From the NCBI RefSeq assembly GCF_001648775.1, contig NZ_LVEJ01000013.1:1-64000 (forward strand): a DNA stretch of 64,000 nt, read 5' to 3'. Under the pieces are notes generated by a model that saw only the letters and a program-made list of their open reading frames with translations, searched no databases and was not told the origin of the DNA. This document shows, piece after piece, positions 7,746 through 16,883 of the stretch (within the stretch, counting starts at the first letter, position 1; each line of letters opens with the position of its first letter). The translations under genes and the position numbers were made by a program. The stretch is from Pseudomonas fluorescens (GTDB lineage: Bacteria; Pseudomonadota; Gammaproteobacteria; Pseudomonadales; Pseudomonadaceae).

Positions 7746-9212
7746 ATGAAAACGTCCAAGCGTTTCACCCGTTCTGCAATCCCGAGCGCATTCAGCGCGC
7801 TGGCGCTGTTGGTGATGCTGTCGGCCTGCAGCGTCGGCCCTGACTTTCAACGACCCGATACAAGCTCATCGCAGCACTACGATCAACAGGCTGAGCGCCC
7901 TTCCGCCGATCAGCGCTTCGACATGGGCCAGCGCATCAACGGTGACTGGTGGTCAGCCCTGCGCTCGGTAAAACTCGATCAGGTGATGCGCCGCGCCATC
8001 GCTGGCAACCTTGAACTGGTCGCCGCCGATGCCACCCTGCGTCAGGCCGCCGCCTCGGTTGCGGCGGCGGAAGGTGCGCTGTATCCGCAGGTGGATTTCG
8101 TCGCGGCGGGCGGTCGGCAACGCACCCACAACGGGCCGGAGCCCAGCGTCGCCAATGTCTATGCAATCGGGCCGCGCGTTGCCTTCGATCTGGATGCCTT
8201 CGGCGGCATCCAGCGCGAAGTCGAAGGCCAGCAGGCGCTCACCGATTTGCAGAAACACCGCTACGAGGCGGCGTACCTGACATTGACCGGTGACGTCGCC
8301 CGCCAGGCGCTGCTGCTCGCGTCGGCGAATGCGCAGATCGCGGCCGTGCAAACGCTGCTGAGCAACGATGCGAAGAACCTCAATCTGGTGCAGCGCGCGC
8401 AGCAAAGCGGCAGCACGACGCGGATTGATGTGTCGCTGGCCGAAACCCGTCTGGCCCAGGATCGCACCCTGCTGCCGCCGCTCGCGCAACAGCGCGATGC
8501 GGCGCGGCATGCGTTGTCGATCCTCGCCGGCAAAGGCCCGGCCGACTGGATCGCGCCGGACTTCAGCCTCGACGAATTCACCTTGCCGGCGAACCTGCCG
8601 GTCAGCCTGCCCTCGCAGATGGCGCGCACCCGGCCGGACATCCTCCAGGCCGAAGCCGAGCTGCACATGGCCAGCGCCGCTGTCGGTGTGGCGACGGCCA
8701 ATCTGTATCCGCGCGTCGAACTGTCGGCGTCACTGGCGCAAGCCGCCTCCGGCAATGGCGGTGCAGCGTTATGGGGATTCGCCGCCGGACTGACGGCGCC
8801 GATCTTCAATGGCGGCACGCTCAAGGCTGAACGTCAGGCAGCGGTCGATGGCTACAACGCCTCGCTCGCGCGCTATCAACAAACAGTGATTCAGTCGTTC
8901 GGCCAGGTCGCGGACAGCTTGCAGGCGATCCATCACGGCGCTGAGCAAAACGTCGCGCAGGACGACGCATTGCGCGCAGCCGACAGCAGTTTTCGCCTCA
9001 ACCAACAGGCTTACGCCCAGGGCGAAAACAGTGTCCTGCAAGTGCTCGAAGCCGAGCGTGCCTACGAGCAGGCGCTGCTCGGCCAGATTCGCGCGAAGAC
9101 CGCACGCTATCTCGACACGGTGCAATTGTTCGTGGCGCTGGGCGGCAACGCCGTCGGCGTCTTCGAGCAGAAAGTTGCCACCCGCGAACGCACTGATCAA
9201 ACCCCGCTGTAA
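7746..9212 (+). CDS. NodT-family outer-membrane efflux lipoprotein
   Basis: 488 aa with a lipoprotein signal peptide ending in the lipobox LSAC, followed by SVGPDFQRP, typical for RND/MFS outer-membrane factors. Two OMF (TolC-like) repeats rich in Ala/Gln follow, including LPSQMARTRPDILQAEAEL, a near-diagnostic motif. It forms the outer-membrane exit duct for the EmrAB-like pump encoded just upstream (19-bp gap). The start ATG at 7746 has GTGGAG upstream. Confidence 0.93.
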   Translation: MKTSKRFTRSAIPSAFSALALLVMLSACSVGPDFQRPDTSSSQHYDQQAERPSADQRFDMGQRINGDWWSALRSVKLDQVMRRAIAGNLELVAADATLRQAAASVAAAEGALYPQVDFVAAGGRQRTHNGPEPSVANVYAIGPRVAFDLDAFGGIQREVEGQQALTDLQKHRYEAAYLTLTGDVARQALLLASANAQIAAVQTLLSNDAKNLNLVQRAQQSGSTTRIDVSLAETRLAQDRTLLPPLAQQRDAARHALSILAGKGPADWIAPDFSLDEFTLPANLPVSLPSQMARTRPDILQAEAELHMASAAVGVATANLYPRVELSASLAQAASGNGGAALWGFAAGLTAPIFNGGTLKAERQAAVDGYNASLARYQQTVIQSFGQVADSLQAIHHGAEQNVAQDDALRAADSSFRLNQQAYAQGENSVLQVLEAERAYEQALLGQIRAKTARYLDTVQLFVALGGNAVGVFEQKVATRERTDQTPL

Positions 9213-9234
9213 TCACTGACACTGGAGAAATACC

Positions 9235-10188
9235 ATGACCTACGAAGCCTTTCACGATGCGCTTCGCGACACTCGCTGGCCGCTGAACAACGGTGCAGGC
9301 TCGATGCCCGCCGTTGGCTTCGGCACCTTGTTTCGCGATTTGAGCACCACCACCGACGCGGTCAAATGCGCGCTGGAGGTTGGTTTCCGCCACTTCGACT
9401 GCGCCGAGCGTTACCGCAACGAAGCGCAGATCGGCATCGCCTTTCAGCAGGTTTTCGCTGTCGGGCAGATTCGCCGCGAAGACGTGTTCATCACCACAAA
9501 ATTATGGAACACCAACCACCGGCCCGAGCGGGTTAAACCGGCATTCGAAGCGAGCTGCCAGCGCTTGCAGACCGACTACATCGATTGCTATCTGATCCAC
9601 ACGCCGTTCGCGTTCAAGGCGGGTGATGATCAAGACCCGCGAGACGCTTTCGGCCATGTCATCTACGATGGCGAAATCACTTTGCTCGACACCTGGCGTG
9701 CGCTGGAAAGTCTGGTGGATGAAGGTCGCTGCAAATCCATCGGTCTCTCGGACATCACCCTGGAAGCATTGCAGATGATTGTCGCGGCGGCACGGATCAA
9801 ACCAGCCGTGGTGCAGATCGAATCGCACCCGTACCTGCCGGAATGGGAGATGCTCGAGTTCTGCCAGGCGCACGGCATCATCCTGCTGGCGTTCGCGCCG
9901 TTGGGCCACGGCATGGAACCGAACGTGCTGGAAGACGCCGTGCTGACCGGCATCGCCCGCCATGTGCAGAAAACCCCGGCGCAAGTGGCACTGGCGTGGG
10001 CGGTGCAGCGTGGCACGGCGTTTCTGACGACGTCAGCGACGCCGAGCCACATTCTGGAGAACTTTGATATCGCGACCTTGCCGCAGCGGGCGATGCGTGA
10101 GATCAAGGAGGACATCAGCACGCGGATTCGCTTTAACTCGGTGGTGGAGACTGGGGTGCCGGGGTTTATTCCACGGCGTCCGGCTTGA
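9235..10188 (+). CDS. Aldo/keto reductase
   Basis: 317-aa NADPH-dependent TIM-barrel oxidoreductase. The AKR catalytic tetrad is visible: Asp in HFDCAERY, Tyr in AERYRNE, Lys in TTKLWNT and His in YLIHTPF. The cofactor-binding end (SATPSHILENFDI) is also normal in form. It follows the efflux genes by 22 bp on the same strand and is probably cotranscribed. This suggests it chemically reduces a toxic carbonyl compound also handled by the pump; that link is inference. Confidence 0.88.
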   Translation: MTYEAFHDALRDTRWPLNNGAGSMPAVGFGTLFRDLSTTTDAVKCALEVGFRHFDCAERYRNEAQIGIAFQQVFAVGQIRREDVFITTKLWNTNHRPERVKPAFEASCQRLQTDYIDCYLIHTPFAFKAGDDQDPRDAFGHVIYDGEITLLDTWRALESLVDEGRCKSIGLSDITLEALQMIVAAARIKPAVVQIESHPYLPEWEMLEFCQAHGIILLAFAPLGHGMEPNVLEDAVLTGIARHVQKTPAQVALAWAVQRGTAFLTTSATPSHILENFDIATLPQRAMREIKEDISTRIRFNSVVETGVPGFIPRRPA

Positions 10189-10214
10189 AGCTTGTGGCGT
10201 GATGTAGATCGTGG

Positions 10215-10393
10215 CCCTCACCCCCCGCCCTCTCCCGGGGGGAGAGGGAGCCTGATTGTGGGATGCTCAAGTAAGTCGCCACACCGAAAGCATGTTACCG
10301 AATCCATAATCGCTAAGGTCTTTCAGGTCGGCGGACAGCCTGAGACACCTCGGTCAGTCCCCTCTCCCTCCGGGAGAGGGTTAGGGTGAGGGG
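10215..10393. repeat. Inverted pair of GC-rich palindromic repeats
   Basis: Two near-identical 34-base elements face each other. The first (10215-10248) contains the palindrome CCCTCTCCCGGGGGGAGAGG. The second (10360-10393) is its reverse complement with a few differences and ends TTAGGGTGAGGGG. They flank about 110 bp of unremarkable sequence. This family of CCCTCACCC...CTCTCCC palindromes is scattered in many proteobacterial genomes. Either arm could act as a hairpin terminator for the aldo/keto reductase operon. Confidence 0.7.
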
Positions 10394-10456
10394 CTGCCAT
10401 TAAAAGTGAACAGCGACGCACCAACACCACACAACCCACCATAAGGCGGAACAACG

Positions 10457-11392
10457 ATGGACGTTTTCCAGAGCATGCGTTTCTTCGTCGCCGTCGCGCA
10501 AAGCGGCAGCTTCACGGCCGCCGCCGAACTGCTCGACACCACCACGACCAACGTGTCCAAAGCCGTGTCCGCCCTTGAAGCCCGTCTGCACACCCGCCTG
10601 ATCAACCGCACCACCCGCCGCCTCGCCCTCACCGAAGCGGGCCTGCGCTACCTGCAACGCTGCGAAAAAATCCTCGACGATGTGCGTGAGGCCGACACTG
10701 AAGCCGGCACCGCGCAAACCCTGCCGGTCGGTCGCCTGAAAATCCATGCGATGTCAGCCATCGGCAACCACTACGTGATCGACGCCATCGCCCGTTACCG
10801 GGAGATTCACCCCACGGTCATGTTCGACCTGACGTTGACCAATCGCGTCCCCGATCTATTGGAAGAAGGCTACGACATGTCCATCGTGCTGGCCCGCGAC
10901 CTGCCCGACTCAGGCTTCGTCGCGCAGCGTCTCGGCATGACGTACAGCATCCTCTGCGCGGCGCCGGCCTATCTGGAAAAACACGGAATACCGGACACAC
11001 CCGCCGCGCTGGCTGAACATGAGTGCCTGCGGATCGTCAACACGGTGATGCCGGTAGAGCACTGGACGTTCGAAGGCCCGCAAGGCTTGGAGACCATCAC
11101 CATTCCCCTGTCGCCCTTCCATATCAATACGGCCGACGGCATGACCATCGCCATCAGAAAAGGCATGGGTATCGGCATTCAGCCGATTGCATCGGCCGTG
11201 GAGGGCCTGCGGGCGGGGACGTTGGTGCGGGTGTTGCCGGAGTACCGGCTGGAGGAGTTGAACCTGTTTGCGATCTATCCGTCGCGCAAGTTCGTTGATG
11301 CGAAGACTAAAACCTGGGTGGATTTTCTCAAGCTGTCGATCCCGGAGTTACTGGCATCGGATGAACAGATTGCTGGAGCAAGAAAGCACTGA
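10457..11392 (+). CDS. LysR-family transcriptional regulator
   Basis: 311 aa. N-terminal winged helix-turn-helix (SFTAAAELLDTTTTNVSKA, then LEARLHTRLINRTTRRLALT) of the LysR type, followed by a periplasmic-binding-protein-like effector domain (about residues 95-300). It belongs to the CrgA/AaeR-like branch judged by MDVFQSMRFFVAVAQSGSF. No divergent partner gene is present because the upstream side is a repeat region, so its target could be elsewhere or the preceding aldo/keto reductase operon. Effector unknown. Confidence 0.88.
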   Translation: MDVFQSMRFFVAVAQSGSFTAAAELLDTTTTNVSKAVSALEARLHTRLINRTTRRLALTEAGLRYLQRCEKILDDVREADTEAGTAQTLPVGRLKIHAMSAIGNHYVIDAIARYREIHPTVMFDLTLTNRVPDLLEEGYDMSIVLARDLPDSGFVAQRLGMTYSILCAAPAYLEKHGIPDTPAALAEHECLRIVNTVMPVEHWTFEGPQGLETITIPLSPFHINTADGMTIAIRKGMGIGIQPIASAVEGLRAGTLVRVLPEYRLEELNLFAIYPSRKFVDAKTKTWVDFLKLSIPELLASDEQIAGARKH

Positions 11393-11436
11393 GCGCAGCA
11401 GACAAGGAGTGTCGACCCTCCCTTCTCTGCAGTGAA

Positions 11437-11694
11437 TCAACTGGAGCAGCCAGTGCCCATGACCTGGTATTGCAGAACATGGCGCTCGCCATGGGAATCT
11501 TCATAGGTCATTTGAACCGGCACGGGGGCGCACTCGTTGGCCGGCTCGGTGATCGAGATCACATGCTCGATGTCGAGATTGGTCGAGTAGGCGTAGGTTT
11601 CAACCGGAAGATTTTCGGTCGGCACTGTATCCGCATACGCTTGCGCGCCCAGAGTGCCAAGCAGTAACGCCATTGCGATTTTCATTGTGTTCAT
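11437..11694 (-). CDS. Small secreted DUF2790-like protein
   Basis: 85 aa. A signal peptide (MNTMKIAMALLLGTLGAQAYA, cleavage after AYA) precedes a short mature part with two Cys (ECAPVP and MGTGCSS) that may form a disulfide in the periplasm. The pattern Y...NLDIEHVISIT...MTYEDSHGERHVLQYQVMGTGC matches the Pseudomonas DUF2790 family. The start at 11694 is preferred over a GTG at 11703. Function unknown. Confidence 0.82.
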   Translation of the reverse strand: MNTMKIAMALLLGTLGAQAYADTVPTENLPVETYAYSTNLDIEHVISITEPANECAPVPVQMTYEDSHGERHVLQYQVMGTGCSS

Positions 11695-11871
11695 GATGTT
11701 CACCGTCTCGTTGAGTGGGCCGCGTCAGCGTGATTGCTGGTGGCCTGGAGACGATGCTAGGGAATGACGATGGCGGGAAAAATCGGGCGGAGGGACAAAC
11801 ACTGTTGCCAAATCAGCGATGAATGTCAGAGGTGATAAGTCAGGGCGGGTGACTCATGCATCGCCGGCGTC

Positions 11872-12066
11872 TCAAGCGAGGTAAAAGAAGTACAGCGCCA
11901 AGCCCAGCAACTGCATGATCAGCAGGATAGAAAGCACATGATTGCAGCCCTTCCACGCCTGGCTCACCGGTTGTTTTTTTGCCACTCGGTAGCGAAGGTA
12001 ACTGTCGAGTGACAGAGACGCTGTGGGGATGAGCACGAACAAAAACGTCAAAAAGAAATTAAACAT
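11872..12066 (-). CDS. Small two-helix membrane protein
   Basis: 64 aa. Two hydrophobic stretches (about residues 3-20 and 44-62) are separated by a basic loop (YLRYRVAKKQPVSQAWKG), which places the loop in the cytoplasm. A weak ACGGA lies ahead of the ATG. I do not recognise a named family, and no partner gene is evident next to it. Confidence 0.6.
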   Translation of the reverse strand: MFNFFLTFLFVLIPTASLSLDSYLRYRVAKKQPVSQAWKGCNHVLSILLIMQLLGLALYFFYLA

Positions 12067-12223
12067 TTCCGTTGCTCATCGACTCCCAACAGGAAACCCG
12101 GTGTGTTCGCTGCATTTTGTTCTGCTCAAGTCACTTGAACCGTTAGCGTAGCTGATAGGGCGAACCCTCAAAGCTGCAATTAAATGGCAGAATTCGCTGA
12201 ACCTGATTATTTCGGAGACCCCA

Positions 12224-14083
12224 ATGCTTCGCGTGTTTGAACGAAGACTCGACCCCTTTCCCCCTGACGAAGCACCCCCACCGCCAATCGGCCTGATGCG
12301 GTTTCTGTGGGCGTGCACGCGCGGCGCACGCGGTTATATCCTCGCGCTGGCGTTGCTCAGTGCCGGGGTGTCGATCTACGAGGCCTGGCTGTTTTCCTTT
12401 CTCGGTCAGGTCGTCGATCTGCTCTCGACCTGGCAGGCCGGCGGCGGTGTCAACGCGCAAGAAAGCCGCGTGCTGTGGGGCATCGGCATCGTCCTGTTCG
12501 TCAGCATCGGCCTGGTGGCGCTGCGCACCATGGTCCAGCACCAGATACTGGCGATCAATCTGCCGCTGCGGCTGCGCTGGGACTTTCACCGGTTGATGCT
12601 GCGGCAAAGCCTTTCGTTTTTCTCCGATGAATTTTCCGGGCGGGTCACGACCAAGGTCATGCAGACGGCATTGGCCGTGCGCGAAGTGCTGTTCACCCTC
12701 ATCGAAATCGCGCCGGGCATCGGTGTTTACTTCATTGCGATCATCGCCCTGGCTGGCGGTTTTGCGCTGAAACTGATGCTGCCGTTCATTGCCTGGCTCG
12801 CGTTGTTCGGGCTGGCCATGCTGTATTTTGTGCCGCGCCTGGGCAAGGTCGGCCAGGAACAGGCCGATGCGCGCTCGTCGATGACCGGGCGCATCGCCGA
12901 CGCCTACACCAACATCACCACGGTCAAACTGTTCTCGCACTCCAAGCGTGAAGCGCACTTCGCACGCGCGGCGATGGAGGATTTCAAGCTCACTGGTTTT
13001 CGCCAGATGCGTCTGGTCAGCCAGTTCGAGATCGTCAATCAGGCGCTGGTGGTCGGGCTGATCATGGGCGCCGGCGGCTATGCCCTGTGGCTGTGGCATC
13101 TGGGTCAGGTCGGCACCGGCGCCGTCGCGGCGATCACGGCGATGGCGTTGCGCATCAACGGCATGTCGCACTGGATCATGTGGCAGATGACGTCGCTGTT
13201 CGAGAACATCGGCACCGTGCAGGACGGCATGGCCACCCTCACCCGTGGCCCAAAAGTGCAGGATGCGCCGAACGCCGCCGTGCTCGCCCCCGCTGGCGGC
13301 GCGGTGTCTTTTGACAAGGTCTGCTTCAACTACAACGGCGAACGCCAGGTCCTCGACAACCTGAGCCTGAACATTCGTCCCGGTGAAAAGATCGGTCTGG
13401 TCGGGCGTTCCGGCGCCGGCAAATCGACGCTGATCAATCTGCTGCTGCGCTTCTATGACGTCGACAGCGGTGAAATTCGCATCGATGGGCAAAACATCGC
13501 GCAGGTGACTCAAGACAGTCTGCGCAGCGCGATCGGCATGGTCACGCAGGACACGTCGCTGCTCCACCGTTCGATTCGCGACAACATCGCCTACGGCCGC
13601 CCGGACGCCACCGACGAAGACATCCGCCGCGCCGCCGCCAATGCGCAGGCCGACGGTTTCATCAGCCAACTCAGCGACAAGCAAGGCCACAGCGGCTACG
13701 ACACGCTGGTCGGCGAGCGTGGCATCAAGCTCTCCGGCGGCCAGCGCCAACGCATCGCCATCGCGCGCGTGATGCTCAAGAACGCGCCGATCCTGTTGCT
13801 CGACGAAGCCACCAGTGCGCTCGACTCTGAAGTCGAAGTGGCCATTCAGGAAAGCCTCGATGAAATGATGCAGGGCAAAACCGTGATCGCCATCGCCCAT
13901 CGGTTGTCGACGATTGCGGCGATGGATCGACTGATCGTCATGGATGAGGGGCGGATTATCGAGCAAGGCACCCATACCGAATTGCTCAACAGAAACGGCA
14001 TCTATGCGCGGCTCTGGCAGCATCAGAGCGGTGGGTTTCTCGGGGAAGATCAAGGCGTGGCGGCGGCGATGGATCAAGCATGA
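12224..14083 (+). CDS. MsbA-like ABC exporter half-transporter
   Basis: 619 aa. The N-terminal permease domain has six membrane helices (about residues 35-320). The ATPase domain has Walker A GRSGAGKS, Q-loop region MVTQDTSLLHRS, signature LSGGQ, Walker B ILLLDEATSALD and the switch His in AIAHRLST. It would work as a homodimer exporting a lipid, peptide or drug; the substrate is not evident. A GGAG lies nine bases before the ATG. The downstream small gene overlaps its stop by four bases. Confidence 0.92.
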   Translation: MLRVFERRLDPFPPDEAPPPPIGLMRFLWACTRGARGYILALALLSAGVSIYEAWLFSFLGQVVDLLSTWQAGGGVNAQESRVLWGIGIVLFVSIGLVALRTMVQHQILAINLPLRLRWDFHRLMLRQSLSFFSDEFSGRVTTKVMQTALAVREVLFTLIEIAPGIGVYFIAIIALAGGFALKLMLPFIAWLALFGLAMLYFVPRLGKVGQEQADARSSMTGRIADAYTNITTVKLFSHSKREAHFARAAMEDFKLTGFRQMRLVSQFEIVNQALVVGLIMGAGGYALWLWHLGQVGTGAVAAITAMALRINGMSHWIMWQMTSLFENIGTVQDGMATLTRGPKVQDAPNAAVLAPAGGAVSFDKVCFNYNGERQVLDNLSLNIRPGEKIGLVGRSGAGKSTLINLLLRFYDVDSGEIRIDGQNIAQVTQDSLRSAIGMVTQDTSLLHRSIRDNIAYGRPDATDEDIRRAAANAQADGFISQLSDKQGHSGYDTLVGERGIKLSGGQRQRIAIARVMLKNAPILLLDEATSALDSEVEVAIQESLDEMMQGKTVIAIAHRLSTIAAMDRLIVMDEGRIIEQGTHTELLNRNGIYARLWQHQSGGFLGEDQGVAAAMDQA

Positions 14084-14484
14084 GGTATTCAAAAGGCTCA
14101 GGCCGGCCACCGACGCATCTCACGTTGATCAGCTCGGTGGACACCGAAACCGGCAGCCTGGTGTTTGCCGACACCGAAGTCGGGGAGCACAGCGTGCATT
14201 ACACATCACGTGCCGAGTTGCTGAGCCTGCTCAACAGCCTTTTGCGTCAGCGCGTGCCCATTGCTGTCGGCGGCATGCTCCCGGGGCCTGCCGACGAAGT
14301 CGACATGTTAATAGCGAGCAAAGCACTTGAAGGGCCGTACATAGAACTGTCTTGGTCCGGCCCCGGGCAATGGACTCTGCGCGAAATTGGCGTCACTGCT
14401 GGGCAATGGCAATTAGTCGCCGACGCTCGAAGTATGGCCAATGTTTCATTCGATCCGCAGTCACTGAAAGTCTCACGCCGGTAG
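14080..14484 (+). CDS. Hypothetical protein, 134 aa
   Basis: The ATG overlaps the ABC exporter stop (ATGA), implying translational coupling. The product is soluble, begins with a basic, proline-containing stretch and has no motif I can name. Base composition drops compared with the exporter, so this may be the left edge of an acquired patch that continues through the dynamin/patatin operon. It could be a real gene or a fortuitous extension. No Shine-Dalgarno beyond the coupling was seen. Confidence 0.45.
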   Translation: MRYSKGSGRPPTHLTLISSVDTETGSLVFADTEVGEHSVHYTSRAELLSLLNSLLRQRVPIAVGGMLPGPADEVDMLIASKALEGPYIELSWSGPGQWTLREIGVTAGQWQLVADARSMANVSFDPQSLKVSRR

Positions 14485-14487
14485 AGG

Positions 14488-14835
14488 ATGGCATCGGCCA
14501 ATAGCGCACTCACGGCCCATGCCTTCTTCGACCAGAAGGCGCCGACTGAAAGACAATTCATGACAGCTGTCTCAAATACGGGAAATAGAGCCGTGCAGTT
14601 TCAAATTATTTACACCCAGACAGATATGCTCCTCTCCAAGCATCCTTATCCATCCTGGAGAGAAATTCAAAATCAGTACAGTGACTACCTGACTTCTCTC
14701 GGTCCGTGGGATCAAGGCACGGTTATCGAATACCTGGCAGATGAATATCCCGATCTTTTCCCTCCTCCAAAACAGCAAGTCGTTGCGTTAATCGAGGATA
14801 TTCAAGAGACGAGAGTGCTGACCTTTGCCGTGTAA
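14488..14835 (+). CDS. Hypothetical protein, up to 115 aa
   Basis: Soluble, AT-richer than its neighbours, not recognised. The first in-frame ATG (14488) sits 3 bp after the previous stop. An ATG at 14563 is an alternative giving 90 aa. The C-terminal part (WREIQNQYSDYLTSLGPWDQ and ADEYPDLFPPPKQQVVAL) looks like a compact helical domain. Convergent with the patatin gene. A decayed or lineage-specific accessory gene is possible. Confidence 0.4.
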   Translation: MASANSALTAHAFFDQKAPTERQFMTAVSNTGNRAVQFQIIYTQTDMLLSKHPYPSWREIQNQYSDYLTSLGPWDQGTVIEYLADEYPDLFPPPKQQVVALIEDIQETRVLTFAV

Positions 14836-14892
14836 AAAGTCTCCGTGGCGGCCATTCGCTTGCAGATCAGCGAGCTCCATCAGCCAGTCTTG

Positions 14893-15978
14893 TCAGGGCT
14901 GCCTGGATAATCGTGCCATTGCATCGGCCAGTGTGGCATCGGCACTTGCGGACTCATTTGCGATGCCTGCGAGAGCCGCTTGCGCGACACGCAATTCGTC
15001 GCGGCTTTGCTGAGCCTTCATGACCCGTCCAACACAATGCAGCGTGTCCTGATAACCCTGTTCGATCCACGTGGGGATCTTGTCGACATCAAAACCGAGC
15101 AAGTCCTGAGCGCCGCTCATGAGACCCGTCGCTCGGTTCAGGCTTTGCTGGGGCCGAATTTCCAGAATGGTCGCATCCGGAAATCGTTGACGGCTCCATG
15201 GCGATCCATCACTCAGGTGAGTAACGATCACCAGATTGCATCCAGCTTCCAGCAATGGGGTGATTGGCGTATTACCCTGCATCGTCTGCCAGCCACCTTG
15301 TCCGCCGTCCGAGTAACGTTTTTCACCGTGTTTGCGGGAGGCGAACAATAGCGGGATTGCAGCAGAAGCCAGCAAAGCCTGTTTGCGTAAGTCTTCCTCA
15401 AGGGACTGTATATGCACAAACTCCGAATCCGACGTATTGCTTAGCCCCAACTCGGCCATGAATGCTGACGCCAAGTCCTGTAGACCGCCGTTGCTGCGAT
15501 ACAACGAGACATAGAGTGGCATCCCTGTCGCTAGCTGCTTGCTGTCGAGAAACTCATCCATCAACTGCTTCAACGGCTGGTCGTCCAGCAAGCCTTCGTC
15601 GAGCCCGTCCAGCCAGCTCGGTAACTCGAACTCAAAGGCCCCCGCTATTTTCTTCACGGCATGAACAAGCCCCAACACAGCGCCTGCACCCTGGACCCGC
15701 AAGCCCGCTGCAGCCAACAGCGCCAGATACCCAGGCGCTTTCATGCTTAACGGGGATTCATTGGCCAACCGTTCCCAAACGGCCTCAAGGCGCTCGATAG
15801 CAATATCCAGTGATGGAGAAGAAGCCAGGACGCCGCCATTGAGGGCGCCAATGCTGGCGCCTGAAACTGCATCAATGCGGGTGCCGAGTTCGCGCAAGGC
15901 TCTGAGCACACCGACCTGATAAGCCCCCTTGGCCCCACCACCGGAAAGTACCAAACCGACCTTCATGGGAGCAGTCAT
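14893..15978 (-). CDS. Patatin-like phospholipase
   Basis: 361 aa. The patatin Ser-Asp dyad is intact: glycine-rich oxyanion loop SGGGAKG at about residues 13-19, nucleophile elbow GASIG at about 41-45 and the catalytic Asp in SDGGQGG near residue 226. This fold hydrolyses acyl chains of phospholipids. There is no signal peptide, so it acts from the cytoplasm. The ATG at 15978 overlaps the stop of the RdcB-like gene (TGATG), making it the last gene of a four-gene operon with a dynamin-like GTPase. Similar patatins serve as membrane-attacking effectors in CBASS (CapV); a comparable role here is a hypothesis. Confidence 0.92.
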   Translation of the reverse strand: MTAPMKVGLVLSGGGAKGAYQVGVLRALRELGTRIDAVSGASIGALNGGVLASSPSLDIAIERLEAVWERLANESPLSMKAPGYLALLAAAGLRVQGAGAVLGLVHAVKKIAGAFEFELPSWLDGLDEGLLDDQPLKQLMDEFLDSKQLATGMPLYVSLYRSNGGLQDLASAFMAELGLSNTSDSEFVHIQSLEEDLRKQALLASAAIPLLFASRKHGEKRYSDGGQGGWQTMQGNTPITPLLEAGCNLVIVTHLSDGSPWSRQRFPDATILEIRPQQSLNRATGLMSGAQDLLGFDVDKIPTWIEQGYQDTLHCVGRVMKAQQSRDELRVAQAALAGIANESASADATLADAMARLSRQP

Positions 15979-16883
15979 CACAAGGCCTCCAGAAACAGCT
16001 CGCTGATCATGGCTTCTGTCACCCTTGGCGCCGCAATGATCCTTGGCAGATGCACAGGCAACGCTTCCGGGGTCTGCGAGGCCGCAAATGCGAACGGTGT
16101 GGAATATGGGTCCGTCCAGTCCCCCAGATAGCGAATAGCATCTTCGCCATCAGCCGAAACGACACTTCCAACAGGACGAGCCAGCCACCGGTCGCGAGTC
16201 GCGATACGCTCGCCCTGACTGATTCCTGCATCCTTGTTCATCTGAATGATTGCCTGATTGGCCAGACGCTCGAGCTGTTTCTGTCGTTCGTGCCCGGACA
16301 CGGTCTGGCAATAGTCGCCAAACGCCCCCCATCGCAGTTCTTCAAGTGCTGCGTAGCAGCGCCCGGACAGCGTGAACATATTGAACCGCCCTGCTCCCCA
16401 CTTCCCGAAAACATCGTCAAGGTGCAGATGCGCCTGCTGTAGTCGGTCAATCCTTGCGACATTGCGATCCAGCTCATCACAACGCTCATCCAGACGTTGC
16501 GAAAGCAGGTTAATGGCCTGGCGGCTCTCTATCGAAAAATCGACGAGGGTGGCGACATCATGTTTGAGGGCGTTGACCCGGGTGTTGACTTGAACAATCG
16601 CATGATTGCTTTTGGCCAACGACTCGCTCAAATCCTTCAACCAGTTCAACGCACCTTCCACGCCATCAGTAAGGCTTGCGTTGATCTCAGCCTGATTGCG
16701 ATCACCCTGACCGGTAAAGCCGTCGAAAAGGCGAGTGAAAAACCCATCCCGCTTGGCCATGTAACGTTGGCGCTCCCGCGCGACATCAATGCCGTTGGCA
16801 AAATCCACCACGAATTTTTCGGGCAGACACGTCAGTGTCTGGCAGATATCCGAGCCGGGTGAAATCGGGGTCTGCTCACTCAT
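15978..16883 (-). CDS. RdcB/YjcZ-like partner of the dynamin GTPase
   Basis: 301 aa. It contains long helical, coiled-coil-prone segments (about residues 85-150, LAKSNHAIVQVNTRVNALKH and LSQRLDERCDELDRNVARID). The C-terminal half is W/Y-rich. In E. coli the dynamin-like YjdA (CrfC/RdcA) is encoded beside YjcZ (RdcB), and the two were described as a GTPase system acting on diguanylate cyclase DgcE. The same position here, with a 4-bp overlap to the GTPase gene, is the main ground for this call; sequence identity to YjcZ was not measured. It probably binds the GTPase. Confidence 0.7.
   Translation of the reverse strand: MSEQTPISPGSDICQTLTCLPEKFVVDFANGIDVARERQRYMAKRDGFFTRLFDGFTGQGDRNQAEINASLTDGVEGALNWLKDLSESLAKSNHAIVQVNTRVNALKHDVATLVDFSIESRQAINLLSQRLDERCDELDRNVARIDRLQQAHLHLDDVFGKWGAGRFNMFTLSGRCYAALEELRWGAFGDYCQTVSGHERQKQLERLANQAIIQMNKDAGISQGERIATRDRWLARPVGSVVSADGEDAIRYLGDWTDPYSTPFAFAASQTPEALPVHLPRIIAAPRVTEAMISELFLEAL

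Noticed and set aside
5987..7768. A 593-codon minus-strand open frame opposite the MFS gene
   Set aside because: Antisense shadow with skewed composition and no domain; the sense frame is a full EmrB-type transporter.
12143..14110. A 655-codon minus-strand open frame opposite the ABC exporter gene
   Set aside because: Its residues are His/Arg/Gln/Asp-rich noise typical of the antisense of GC-rich coding DNA, and the plus strand has a complete exporter with all motifs.
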